Of a stretch of 64,000 nt of DNA, positions 34,636 through 45,879 are shown one piece after another (position 1 is the first letter of the stretch; each line of letters starts with the position of its first letter). The notes below the pieces were generated by a model. It saw only the letters and a program-made list of their open reading frames with translations, did not search any database and was not told the DNA's origin. Source of the stretch: Porites lobata (Eukaryota; Cnidaria; Anthozoa; Scleractinia; Poritidae); assembly GCA_942486035.1 (NCBI GenBank), contig CALNXK010000373.1, positions 1-64,000 of the forward strand, given 5' to 3'. A program made the position numbers and the translations under genes.

Positions 34636-34805
34636 AGACCATTTCCGAGTTCCAAAAAATCTCACTTTCAAAACGAGGCTAAGTGCGAAACCTTTGTTGT
34701 GAAAATGAGTTTTATTTGCATCATAATTAAAACTCATTTTCATATCAATGGTTTCGCACTTAGCCTCGCTTTGAAAGTGAGATTTTTTGAACTCTAAAAT
34801 TGCCT
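34636..34805. mobile_element. 170-bp palindromic MITE, absent from paralogous unit A
   Basis: The arms pair around an AATTAAAACTCATTTTCA centre: AAAAAATCTCACTTTCAAAA then CGAGGCTAAGTGCGAAACC on the left, the complement on the right. The empty site at about 15280 in unit A reads GCACTGCAATTGTC. AT is duplicated at the junctions (34634-34635 and 34806-34807). Confidence 0.8.
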
Positions 34806-36327
34806 ATTGTCAGGTTGTTACCAGATGGGTAGCATTACATATGGCTGCGGTCGCATTGACGAGCTCATAAGAATAGTTCTTGCTTCGGCAAGAAAACTAC
34901 ACCGGATAGGACTTCTGTTCACACATAGGAACGGTGATTTCAGTGCTATTTCTGTAACGGAGCGAAGCTGTGCCGCACCATTCTGGAAAGTGAAGCGTCA
35001 CACTGATTGGATAGGTCCTGTGCCACACTTTGGGGCTGTGTAAACACAGGTATTCCGACCGTCGTAGTGGTCGTGAAAAGGAGGAGCAGAGGACTGGAAC
35101 CCACTGGTTTGAGGACTGTGATTTAGTTTACCAAAACCTCTAGGCCAACCGCTCCTAATACCATAGAACTTAAGACGGTTTAAAGACTATTTCTTCAAGC
35201 TCGAAAATTCCGGAAAATCAGTCTTTTTCAGCTTAGGATAAACCATTTTAAAGAGCGATTTTCCAAACACTTTAAAGACCTTTTACTAGCCTTTCACCCG
35301 CTGCGAATGGAATCTTAATTCAGTAGGCTTTTCTATAACAGAATCCGTCAATTATCAATTTACTTTCTACCCATAGTATCTTTCAAAGCTTATAATGGAC
35401 CCTTTTTTTTAAGTTCCACCTAATGCAAACGGAAAAATCTGAGTAATTTCCGTCGTTGAGGCTCAGACGTCTTTCCTATGAAACGGCGAGAAGCGAGGAA
35501 AAACGCTGTATTTTGACTGGCTATGTAACCACCCCTCGTTTACCCCAGTGAGATAACTGAGTGATACAAATAACAAGTGAATACGTCTAAGAGTTAGTCA
35601 ACAAGCTGTTGCAATCAGAACGCCAGCACGCTAGAAGGAGACTCTGGAAACGGCCTCCCTTCGAGTCTAGCGTCCTCTTCACGCTCTCTCGCCTTAATTC
35701 TACCAGTAAGAAACCCCTCCTTCCCCCTTTTCATCTGAATACCTGCTATGGACGCTGAAACTATTACAGAATCTCTGACGGAGATCATTGCTCCTAAACA
35801 GGACATTCTATCGATACTTGCCCAAATCTGATGTATGAAACACGTTTGAGCCCACGGGAATAGTATGCAGTTGTCAAAATTCGCCTACTTACGAAAACAG
35901 GTTACCAAGAAATTAGAACACCACTTCGTCCTTTTGGGACCAAGCTAAAAACGTCTAAACATTTCCCATGTTCTTTTCTGGTAAACTGATCAAAATATTT
36001 TTGCACTCAAGGAAATCATTTTGAGAAACCGCCAGCGTTGGACGGGGTGAAAGAAAAAATTTCTTACAGCTCAAAAACATTAAAGATCTGATCAGACGGG
36101 TTGTGCTCTTCGTATAAGTTCGTTAGGCCCCCAAAGTATAAAGTCAGTGAAATTAATTTTTCTAGCTCCATCGATCAGAACGCTTAAAAATCACTTGAAA
36201 CTTTACAATGGTATTTACTTTTATATTATTAATTATGATGATTATGATTACGATTTTTCTTAATTGTAATTGTTATGATTACTATGATTATGATTATCAA
36301 TAGATATTAAGTACGGATTAAAAAATG

Positions 36328-36388
36328 CTCGCAACCCAAGACCTCCAGACACCGGTAGGACGCTCTAATCACTGAGCTATGGGCGACC
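36328..36388 (-). repeat. tRNA-derived SINE-like fragment (unit B)
   Basis: This is the paralog of 16776-16839. The minus strand has TAGCTCAGTGATTAGAGCG and GGTCTTGGGTTGCGAGC in A-box and B-box positions. Confidence 0.5.
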
Positions 36389-36767
36389 CACATGACCACC
36401 AGGTCACAGGTTTTGAGGGAGCTACAGGACTTCGCGTCTCGCTAGTACGCTGAATTGAAGCAAAGCACCTTACGAAAAGTGTTGTTTACTCTTTGAAGCC
36501 AACCAACCAACCAACCAAGGGTGTTTATTTCCCCAAGCATTTCCGTTTAGTTGTACTTTTATTTCTAATTTCATCACTCTTGGGTGATTATGATTATTAT
36601 TTATATCATTATTTTAACTAAACGTGTTTTGAAATCTAATTTAAGTTGTACATGAATTTTAAGGTACTCCATTGATGCAGTTGATGCGGCATTAAAGATT
36701 TCGGATCATTCAGCGAAGAGTCCAACGCCAGAACTAAAGGACGCAAAGAAAACTCACAAGTTTGAAA

Positions 36768-38081
36768 ATGCCAAAAGCAACTTGTTCCGCTAGCTATCAT
36801 GTGCTCAAAAGTGATCCAGAACTAAACGAACCTCCAGCATTGCTACCAGAAGATGAATCCGAAGCAGACGACGATGAAGGCACAAATAAATCTCCTTTGT
36901 GGAAGGCGTTCATAAACTTGATGGGCGACCTCGAGGGTACAGGCACTCTCGCCCTACCTTATGCGATATCGCAGAGTGGATTAATAGCAATATCAGGGTT
37001 GATTATCATTCCATTTATCGCTTTCTACACTGGAGCAATCTTGATTGACTGTCTTTACGACGAAAACGATGCTGGAGAAAGGGTTCGTGTCAGATCCAAC
37101 TATAAACAACTGGGTGAAGCTTGTTCGTCGCGTTATAGCGGTACCATAGTTTCCGCTATCCAACTAATACATCTTTTCCTTGTGGCGTCTCTGTACCTTG
37201 TATTATGTGCTTCGCTCTTTACGGGTATTTTTCCAGATTTACCGCTGTCCGACAAATTCTGGATGTTTATTGCAGCCGCTGTTGTTCTTCCTACCTTGTT
37301 TCTAAAGGATTTCTCGCAAGTCGCTTGGTTGAGTTTGATAAATGTGATAGGTTTTTATATAGCTGTGGTTACTGTTTTGTCCTATGGGATAGCCCATCAT
37401 TTATCGTGGAATCCAATGATAATCTCAGTATGGGATATAGAGAGTGCACCTGTTTCCCTGGCAGTTATCTCGTATAGTTATATTTGCCACTCTACTTTGC
37501 CTGGCCTTGAGGCAAGTATGGAAAACAAGTCGCAATATCGCCCAATGCTCGGACTTGCTTTCTTCTTCGCTGCTATCATAAAGGTGATATTTTCAGTATT
37601 TGCATTTTTGTCCTTTAGTCCTAACATCCAAGAAGTAATCTCTAATAGCCTTCCCATGGGTGTTATTCGCACCCTTGTCAACACTTCTTTAATTTTGAGC
37701 GTAGTTTTTTCATATCCTTTTTTGGTAATATCTATCATACAAATAATCGAAGATTCAGTTTCCGAAGATTGCTTTTCACTCAAAATACCTCATACTGTTT
37801 GGTTTGTTGGCATTCGAGTTGCAACAAACTTCCTTACTCTCCTTCCAGCAATTTTAATCCCACATTTTGCGCTCTTTATGGCTTTTATTTCAAGTTTAAC
37901 AGGATCAGCGACAATGTTTATTTTACCTGCTCTTTTCCATCTTATTTTGAAAAAGAAAGATCTAAAACTGCACCATTATATTTTCGACATTTTAATTCTT
38001 ATCTTTGGTGTTTATGTTGGAGTAGTAGGTTTGGTGTACACTGGGAAATCATTGTTGAAAACTATCTTCCACGATAATTGA
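36768..38081 (+). CDS. VIAAT/SLC32-like vesicular amino acid transporter, copy 3
   Basis: This copy has 437 residues and the cleanest sequence. The ATG at 36768 is supported by an in-frame TAA about 36 bases upstream, so this is the first possible ATG in the exon. The cytosolic N-terminus is acidic (PEDESEADDDEG, residues 27-38). Residues 53-67 carry the glycine-rich helix-1 motif GTGTLALPYAI with the usual Tyr65. YTGAILIDCLYDENDAGE (about 86-103) and the RSNYKQLGEA stretch match vertebrate VIAAT closely in pattern. IPHFALFMAFISSLTGSA lies in a late helix. Vertebrate VIAAT has a longer N-terminus. The inferred role is loading of an amino acid transmitter or related solute into vesicles. It shares its whole 5-kb neighbourhood with copy 2. 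Confidence 0.93.
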   Translation: MPKATCSASYHVLKSDPELNEPPALLPEDESEADDDEGTNKSPLWKAFINLMGDLEGTGTLALPYAISQSGLIAISGLIIIPFIAFYTGAILIDCLYDENDAGERVRVRSNYKQLGEACSSRYSGTIVSAIQLIHLFLVASLYLVLCASLFTGIFPDLPLSDKFWMFIAAAVVLPTLFLKDFSQVAWLSLINVIGFYIAVVTVLSYGIAHHLSWNPMIISVWDIESAPVSLAVISYSYICHSTLPGLEASMENKSQYRPMLGLAFFFAAIIKVIFSVFAFLSFSPNIQEVISNSLPMGVIRTLVNTSLILSVVFSYPFLVISIIQIIEDSVSEDCFSLKIPHTVWFVGIRVATNFLTLLPAILIPHFALFMAFISSLTGSATMFILPALFHLILKKKDLKLHHYIFDILILIFGVYVGVVGLVYTGKSLLKTIFHDN

Positions 38082-38290
38082 TCTTAAAATGGGTAGTCAC
38101 CAATGGACACTCAGTTAATTCACCGTTTCATTGCCGTGCACCAAAGCACCGACTCGAGGCCACTTTGTCCAAAGGGGGGTACTCAAAGACGGGAGTAGCC
38201 GCCCCGAGGTTCAACGATGGACCATGGACAATTTTCCTTTTATTTTAGTTTAGACATTTTCTCTTTTCTTTATTTTTCAGTCAAAAGTTT

Positions 38291-39267
38291 CGTTTAGTTT
38301 CAGTTTGCCCAGTAATTCACTTTTGATTTAGAATCAACATTGAGGAAATAATAATTTGATTTTAGAAAACAAAAAGAAAAAAAGAAAATGTAGATGTTAA
38401 GACAATGGGTTTCTTGTTATGGCAGTCAAGGCCACAATAAACCTGTTGCCCCTTTATATACCTCTTTTGGTAAAAAAGGTAGCCCTTTTCTATACCTTTC
38501 TTTGAAAAATGTTGCCCCTTTCACATACGTACACCTAGTAACTGTAAGTCCATCTTTTTTCCATGAATGGTTATACGTAACGTTTAATAATTTGATGTAA
38601 CCATAAGGTGCATTTGTTTAAATATATAGATTTAGCCAGGGCTAAAAGCGAAGCTTATAATCTAATAATCTTATAATCTAAATAAAACAATAAACTTGCA
38701 ATTGTATTTTACAAATCAATTAACTTTAGAGCACATTCATGTGACTTTTGAGGGAAAGGCTAAGTGATTTTAGAGAAAAATAATTTGCAAACAGTCCAAG
38801 CTAAGAGTGAACTTAATCTTACATCGAGTTGATAGCCTTATATGTACACCCCAAAAATAGCAATCATCTTCGATCACATTCAAGAGCCACAATGGCTCTT
38901 GATCACAGTAGATTAGGCCTGGAAAACAAATTCTCGGAAAACAAATCAGGCAAAAATCAGGCCCAATTTTTTGCGTTCGACAAGTTTACAATTTATTTTA
39001 CAAAATCTTGCTAACAAGTCTGGGGACGTGTAAACCAACCTTTTATACTTTTTATACATCATCTGAGGTGAAACAGTACCATGAGGCACTGTTTTTTTAT
39101 CATACAGACCTCGGACAAATCACAATTTTGCAATACAAATTGTACTCATTCAACATTCAGGTCGATCGAAGCACGCGTGGGCTTTTACCGAAACCGTTAA
39201 AAAAATTTCTAAAATCACCTATACGGCTTGCCAGTTCTCACTTTTGACAAGCGCCAAAGTCGACTGT
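38291..39267. other. Intergenic with decayed interspersed repeat, no gene seen
   Basis: The stretch 38395-38600 has repeated TTGCCCCTTTN-ATA-ACCT words. The rest is AT-rich. No open frame is convincing. Confidence 0.35.
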
Positions 39268-39271
39268 TTAA
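39268..39271. repeat. TTAA target duplication, left
   Basis: TTAA immediately precedes the AGTGCTACTACGA terminus. Its partner is at 44212-44215. Confidence 0.7.
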
Positions 39272-39586
39272 AGTGCTACTACGACGAAAATTTTTGTTTT
39301 TGTTTCCGAGTTTTTTTAACATAAATCTTTTGTATATGTTCAAAATTATACAAATAGCGAAAAATTGGAACGCTACTTGCGTACGGGGGCTGGAAATTTC
39401 CCACTGAAAAGTGCGTAAATACCGTCCGCCATTACAAAGTTCGCAAAGCAATAGCCCGCGAGATCTCCGCAAAGTGGTCGTGCGTTTGACCACGTGATTT
39501 ATGCACTGTGACGTAGAAACATCAACCAAAAGATTCGCATTTGGGAAAAGTTTGTGAGTTTAGAGCCTTTTAACAAGACGTTTAAG

Positions 39587-40698
39587 ATGTCATCTCCGTC
39601 GGATTCCTCTCCCTGCACATCTGAAAGTGATCTAGAAAGTTTTACAGTTGACGAAGTGATGGGGGAATTGTCTGAATTTGCGCCGTACGACGACAGTTGC
39701 GAACCCCTTGCTACCGAGGAAGAAGCCGCGGACTACAACGAAAGAGTTCATCGCGAAGAAGAAGAGGAACAACAGTTTCAGCGAAGATATTCGGGAGAGG
39801 TGCCAGCGAATGAATGGTATGGTATTATCATGGAATGTAGATTTATATTTTTATTTTCCAATTTCAACATACCCGTCGTTAAATCGTGCGCGTGAGGAAC
39901 GCGACTGTGTGTTTTGTTTAAGTTTACAATTTCGTTGCTATGTGATTAACTGTAGTCCTGATTTTATGCGATAGTTTTATTGAAGAGGTCAGACAATTAA
40001 TAATTTTATACAGACGTATTTTTCTTGTGTTTGACGAATTTTTCACATTACTTTGCAGGTGTTCGTGCTCGAACTGCTCTGTCAGCCTTGTTACAAAAGC
40101 GCAGGAGTGCATTTGCTGCAAAGAGATCGATCGCTGCGAAGAGGTCATGGAAGAAGCCATTGGAGACCGGACCTTATGCATAACCCTCCATCCAGGGTTT
40201 GAAAGCGTCTGCTTAAACTGCCACGTATTAGAAGTGGCTGCACTGGGCCTAAAAACGCGAGCTGGAAAGTCGTACACAACTGTTCGTGGGCAAAGCCACA
40301 AAAGTGATAATGAGTAAGTTGGGGTATTGTTGACTTTGTATCGGAACGATCGAACCGTACATAGCATTGAATAATTGATTCATCTAAGCTTATCGCCGTG
40401 GACTGATCTCATAGAATCACATTTTTTATTTTCTAAATGGCTTTATTGCCCCAACTGCTTATTTTTAAAAGGAGTATTTATTTATCTCCATCCAATCCCT
40501 CCTTGAATTAACAGTGATCTCATTTCTCTAACTAGATTCCTGAGGTCTGTGGCCTATCGCCAATTTACAAGACTGCTGTGGAGTTATATTGGTAGTTCCA
40601 GGCGATACCCCTTGCCCTGTTGTGCCTACAATAAAATCAGGAAACAATTTCCGAGTCAAAATGGCCATTATCGTGGATTCCAAGATGAAGAAAATTAA
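39587..40698 (+). CDS. P2X7 intracellular 'ballast'-domain protein, three exons
   Basis: Exons 39587-39816, 40059-40313 and 40536-40698 join in phase (648 nt, 215 residues, TAA stop). The junctions are TG|GTATGG, TTTGCAG|G, GA|GTAAGT and ACTAG|A. Residues 1-76 are acidic and Ser-rich with a Glu run (HREEEEEQQF). Exon 2 begins with the Cys cluster completing W-CSCSNC, then ECICCKEIDRCEE, LHPGF and VCLNCHVLE. Exon 3 gives YRQFTRLLW, LPCCAYNKIRKQFPS and HYRGFQDEEN. This order matches the zinc-binding cytoplasmic ballast domain of vertebrate P2X7 receptors, which exists as stand-alone proteins in cnidarians. There is no channel domain and no membrane helix. An ATG at 39554 is not available (the upstream frame begins with a non-ATG). 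The gene sits inside the TTAA-flanked element and appears intact. The function is unknown. Confidence 0.8.
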
Positions 40699-40813
40699 TA
40701 ATAAATGCACTGTTTGTTCTTGAAGAGTGTCATGTATGCCATTGGGGCCAAGTAGGACCTACAGTAGTTGCGTGAATACTTGTCCGTAAACACTTAATTT
40801 TGTGGGCCAAACT

Positions 40814-40927
40814 TCAGAATTCTCAGCCACTTACTCGCTTTTTGTTGAATGACAAACTTGCCCACTGTGTGAAGCCCTGTTCTTCTAGCGTTCAGTTAAA
40901 CTGAAGTTTAGTGGCTGGGAATTCTGA
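40814..40927. terminator. Inverted repeat between convergent genes
   Basis: TCAGAATTCTCAGCCACT (40814-40831) pairs with AGTGGCTGGGAATTCTGA (40910-40927) with one mismatch, 78-nt spacer. It lies between the stop codons of the ballast gene and the THAP gene. A role in 3'-end formation of either transcript is a guess. Confidence 0.35.
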
Positions 40928-40997
40928 TGTTGCTCCAATTTTCATGTACACAAGTAATAAAAATTAAATCGAATTCAGCCTGAATTTAATTACAGTT

Positions 40998-43832
40998 TTA
41001 ATGTATCGTTTCTTTCTTTTCACTCGGCTCACAGAGCACTGCAAAACTTAATAGCAGGTTACCTGCTGGAAACTTTCCTAGCAGGTCTGGTTGACTCTTC
41101 CAGACTTTTGTCTGGCTACAGTTTCTGCAGAAACTTTCTACGGTAAACAAGGTACCTGTCTGTGATACAGAAAGTTTGGGTTTTGAAAAGAAGCACAAGT
41201 GGCAGAACTGAAACAAAAGAAGAAGTTTGGAAAGGAAAACAATTCCCTTCGGTTCCTCTCGAATGTTTTTTCCTTGTAGATCCAACCTGTAAAAAATGAT
41301 TGAAAGGAAATACTCATTTAATCATAGCATCTGAAATAATAAAACAACAATAAAAAAAATGATTATCATTTTTATTGTTTTTCTCAGGGTGTTGCCAGTT
41401 TTTCAACTTGTTGTAAGCCTGGCTAATCGTGGGTTGGGATTTTTTTCTCACATACATCCTGAAAAATGCTTTTTTATAATAATTCTGTTGATTGCACACA
41501 TGACAACTTTGAGCCCTTAAGCTATCTAGCCCACCCCAACGATGCATAATTTATTACAAGTGGTTGAGTGGACAAACCAAACATTTTTAGGCCTGGGACT
41601 TCCAGTCTATGGGCTGGCTATGCCTCTCTTTTTTTTTTTTTTTTTTTTTTTGCAATTCTTATCTGAGTAAATTAAAAAACAAATTTCATGTACTCTTGTT
41701 TCTAAATAGATCCTCTCATAATGCAAGTTAGTTTTAGGCCTAAATCACTTCCCAGAGGATACTTAGAGCTAAGATGTTACAATGCAATAAATTTTACATC
41801 TTTGTACCTTGGGTTCTGATGAGTCTTCACTGAGTCATCATCTTCCTTTAGTTTTGTATATGCATCTTCGATTTCTTCAGGACGCCATGTAGGGTCTTCA
41901 TCACACTCAAACTCCTCATATGCGTCGTCCTGCATTTCCTGCTCATCTTCTGATTCATCCTCTAGCCCTAACTCCGTCTCATTTGTTACTGGCCATGGAT
42001 CAGTTTGAATAGCTTAAACAAATGGAATTAAAAAAATTCTATTACCATTAAAATTTTAATTATTATTAAATCATCAAATATTGATAAAATGTAATAACAA
42101 TATAAAGATAGGCAGTTATGCCTATATGACTCATCAACATCAATAATTATTGTTGACTCACCAGCATTCACCATCAGCAACTGCTTCAGCTCTTGTATGC
42201 TCTTAAAGGTTTCAACCCACTGATCTTGATTGGAGATTAACTTACTCTTCAGTCTTGTGACTTTGCCCCTTAACTGAGTCACCTCACTCCTCAGGGTTTT
42301 GCATGTTTTGCAGTTCCCAGCATGTCCAGTTGGAGTATCCTACAAAAAACAAACTTTCAACATTACTACAGGCTGTAATAACAAGACTTCAGAATTTTTG
42401 TGTTTTAGTATTGTTGTAAAATAACTGCACATGTAGTTTTCCATTGTTATGATAATACAAAGATGCAAATAAACATTAATTAGAGTTATGCGCCTACCAT
42501 AGAAACCTGTTCAAGTTCAGGAATCATTAATGTTCATCAATCTGCATAACGTCATCCATATCCTGCAGTTTTTCGATTCCCTGAGCCTCCAGGATCTGCG
42601 TGGTCTCAGTAACCTCATCAGTGCCGGAAATCCCTTGGCTCTCGAGAGTTGTCTTATCACCAGGAGTACCTAGGACCTCTGAAGCCATCTCAGCATCAAC
42701 ACTTATCTCACCCGTCTCAGTCTCAGGGATGCAGCCCTACTTTTCAGGATTTACCTCAAGCAAAGAACCCTGACTTGTGTTCAGAACACCCTCGACTTCT
42801 GGAGACTCCTCTGGGTTGAGATTGGGAGCCCCCATAGTGTCAGCACTCTCCTCAGGTGCAGAACTTCCTTTCAAAGAGATCACCTCTTCTTCAGGATTGT
42901 CTTCTTCCTCTGTATCCTCATTAGTAGTTTGACCAGCCAGAATTTCGTTTAGTTGCTAAAAATGAAAATAGGTACGACTATTTTTTATATATCCCCTTCA
43001 AAACAAGTTTAAATTTGAGCTTTATGTCGATGTTTTCAAAAGTAGAAATGGAAGCAAGGTTTAACCGCATCTTTGCCTTAAAATGTATGCATCATTTGCA
43101 GACAGTGAAAATAGAATTAAAATACAAATGAAAAAACCCGCAAACAGTAACTGAACTTATAGAATGTAGAAATCAGACTAAGTCCATTCTTGGTCGTTTT
43201 AAAAGATTCGCGTGTAACTCCTAATTTGCTGCAAGATTTCTTGGAGGGAAGTTTGGAGTACTGTCAAATCTCAAAGTAACAGCAAGATAATCTCTCAAAA
43301 AATAGAGAGCCGGATTTCTATGTAGCTTCACTTTTTCTAAATTTTACGCTTGAGTGGAAAGGTCTCGGAATTGGCGAATGGACTTCACGTTCGATCACGT
43401 CCACTCAGCGCAAATGCCCGTTTTACTATAACTATGAGAAGAAAGCAGAAAAGTATGAAAACTCATGCAACAATATGGGAAGTCCAAATAGTCAGAGCAT
43501 TCATTACACGAATATTGAACAACGATGCCAGAAAAAATAATGTCACAGGTAAATGGGGAAATAAATATAATGGTGATAAGCATTGTAATTTCACTCACCG
43601 ATCGTCGACTCCGCTTTGATAGTGTTTGAGAGGATTTTTCCAAATGGTTGGAAACGTCCCCTTCTTCAAATTCCTTTTCATGCCTTTCATCGGAAAAGCA
43701 AAGCGTAAAACAATCCCTTGTAAAATGCTCCGAGCACACAGCAAATTTTCCCACTCTGTTGAAATCCTTCCGATGAATGGACACGAACCTTTTCCACTTT
43801 AATCTAACGCTGCCCGAATCAGGAGAATTCAT
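40998..43832 (-). CDS. THAP-domain transposase-related protein, five exons, C-terminally short
   Basis: Exons 43832-43599, 42955-42755, 42339-42162, 42012-41808 and 41286-40998 keep a consistent phase across GT/AG junctions and give about 368 residues. Exon 1 has KWKRFVSIHRKDF and AVCSEHFTRDCF, the second half of a THAP zinc finger. The first Cys pair (CVVQDC) lies upstream in another frame with ATA where the ATG is expected, so the finger is damaged or starts differently. Exon 2 is acidic. Exon 3 has NCKTCKTLRSE then a coiled coil. Exon 4 is acidic. Exon 5 has FQFCHLC, FTVESFCRNC, KVWKSQP and PAGNLLLSF, a block known from THAP-containing transposase-like proteins. The family normally continues for hundreds of residues with the catalytic domain, but here it stops 15 residues on. 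It is probably catalytically dead. Confidence 0.6.
42530..42754 (-). other. Acidic open stretch after exon 2 of the THAP gene
   Basis: Reading exon 2 on in the same frame meets TAG (42738-42740) after five codons, then stays open for about 65 codons of equally acidic sequence (ETETGEISVDAEM ... DDVMQIDEH) to TAA. Either exon 2 was once longer and now ends at the GTAAAT donor at 42754, or the TAG is a disabling mutation. Confidence 0.45.
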
Positions 43833-44285
43833 CGTTCTTTACGTTTCCACAGTCCTGAACAACACAACGTCTACCAGGTATACTTTCGCTTTAAGTCAAA
43901 AAAGCGAAGAAAGAACCTCCAAAAGCTTCCAAAAATATCTCGTCCTGCATGCGAAATTAGCCTGGTTTGTTTACCTTTTTTTGTCGCGTTGATTTTTCCA
44001 CGTCACATCTCGCCCCAACTCCTTCAAATACTACTCCCGGTCATTTTTTGAATCGACTAATGGCGGCAAGACATTTACGAAAATTGCCGTGCAAATAAAC
44101 ACACTTCCAGATCATATTTGGACTCCAAACTTGGCACGGTAAGTCACTTTTACATACATTTTCGAAATATGTAATCAAAAACAAATTCCCAAATTTGATC
44201 GTAGTAGCACTTTAAAGCAAGATTAATAGAGTTATACGCTTTCACATGATAAAAATTTATTATGTAATATATCAAACATGAGATG

Positions 44286-44392
44286 CAGTGTTTCATCACC
44301 AGATGAAACACCGAGAAGAGAGTTGAAAATACGACGCGCAGCGGAGTAATTTTGACGAACTTCGAGGTGTTTCATCTGGTGATGAAACACTG
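44286..44392. repeat. 27-bp perfect inverted repeat, foldback element
   Basis: The 27 bases 44286-44312 (CAGTGTTTCATCACCAGATG and on) are the exact reverse complement of 44366-44392. Each arm is itself a hairpin (GTGTTTCATC-ACCA-GATGAAACAC). The arms lie about 70 bp to the right of the TTAA element. Confidence 0.75.
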
Positions 44393-45860
44393 TGTCGAAT
44401 GTTTGATATTTCTTCTCAAACAAAATCATTTTTGAAGGAGAAATTAAGGATGCAAATACTAAGCAGTGTTTCATCCGATTTCCAAACACTCATTAAACAT
44501 TAATTTCCTTTGTATTTTCTTAATGAATTATTAATGAGTTTGAGAAGTTTATTTCTTTATTTAACGGTTTTATAACTATGTGTAATCTTCAAAAGCGTTT
44601 GATACACGCGGCATTTTGACTACTCCTGCAAGCGATGTTCGTGAGCGACTGAAAACAAACTGCACAGCGATTAAAATTGCGAAAGAGACTACTAACAATC
44701 AATAAAAGGTTAATAATTCGGTGAAACATATACAGAGACAACAATTTTCATTCACGAAGACAAGTAAAAAGTGTCTCTGAAAATCCTTGTTTATGTTTTA
44801 AGCCGGCTTCCCGGCGTTTGCTTTTTTCAAAGATGAACTCGAGGCAAGAAAATCGCTCAAAGCTTTCTTTTACAGCCAGAATTATAACTAAGTACTCTTT
44901 GGAACGTTTTCTTTCTATTTGCAGTGAGAAAATGTCTAAAGGCTTTTTAAAGTTCTATAAGCTTATAATCAAACCTGATACTCGGTCAAATCGATCATTG
45001 TCTAAAATCTTACAAACGTGCATAAACTAAATAGCCACATAAACTACGCCCGACTTCATTAAATTAGACATAAAAACAAACATCAAATTCGAAATACAAT
45101 AATTACTCAGGCTTACCATTCGAGATGCTCTGAAAACTATCAAGTAAGACTAGAATCGCTTCAGACTTTTCAACCCTCTTACGCATCAAGCAAGGTGAAA
45201 AACGAAAACGATGCCATCCGAAATCGGATTTCCGACTTTGACTATCGACGTATTTCTCAACCATAAACCCAATAAAAAACGAGCTGTTAATAACAGAAGA
45301 CTCTTGATAGCAGCAGAATTTCATTTTGTACATTCAGCGGAGAAAGACAGCTAAAAACATCACAAGTTGACACAAAACTCTGTCAGCTTCAGCTGTCAAA
45401 GTAAACAAGTTTCAAGATGCTGCATAATTTTTCCGCATGAACTCACCTGTCAAATTTTACCAATCAGAGCATAAAAATTGGACGTAGAGCGTGACCAACG
45501 CGTGACCTTGTTGAGAAAAGTCAAAAGCAACTGGCATGTCTTCCCTGCCTGTAAAAACTGGCTGAATTTTAGCTTCCGAGGTCAGTTTGAAATCAAAATT
45601 TTAATTGTGCGACACATATAAAACACAACATATTTCATATGAATTGAAAAAATTAAACTTGAGCCTGCGATAATTTGAAAACTAGTAACTTGTCAGCGGA
45701 TAACTTCAAAAAGATACTCGACCTCGATGGGTCGACACCTGAGCCCGCAATACGGTCAGGTGATACTGGTCAGCGGATACCCTGTTTTGACAGCTGTCAA
45801 TTGATCACAACATTGATGTACAATATGTGTGCAATATCAGTTTTCCTGTGCTACCAAACT
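44393..45860. other. Intergenic, no gene seen
   Basis: Short open frames (44818-45030, 45103-45333) have no recognisable content. The sequence is AT-rich with probable old repeats. Confidence 0.3.
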
Positions 45861-45879
45861 AGCTAGAAAGTGTGAGATT

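Larger units (their letters stand above)
32950..38290 (+). repeat. Segmental duplication, unit B (contains transporter copy 3)
   Basis: This is the co-linear partner of 13515-18686. It gains a 170-bp MITE at 34636-34805 and lacks the LINE-A insertion in the 3' flank. Confidence 0.85.
39272..44211. mobile_element. 4.94-kb TTAA-flanked transposon with two spliced genes (Kolobok-like)
   Basis: AGTGCTACTACGA at 39272 is the exact reverse complement of TCGTAGTAGCACT ending at 44211, and the subterminal TTTTTGTTTTTG / TTTGTTTTTGATTACAT stretches are also related. TTAA flanks both ends. TTAA target sites together with a THAP-domain protein are the established marks of Kolobok elements; assignment here is inference. 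It carries a ballast-domain gene (39587-40698, +) and a THAP gene (40998-43832, -) in convergent order. Confidence 0.7.
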
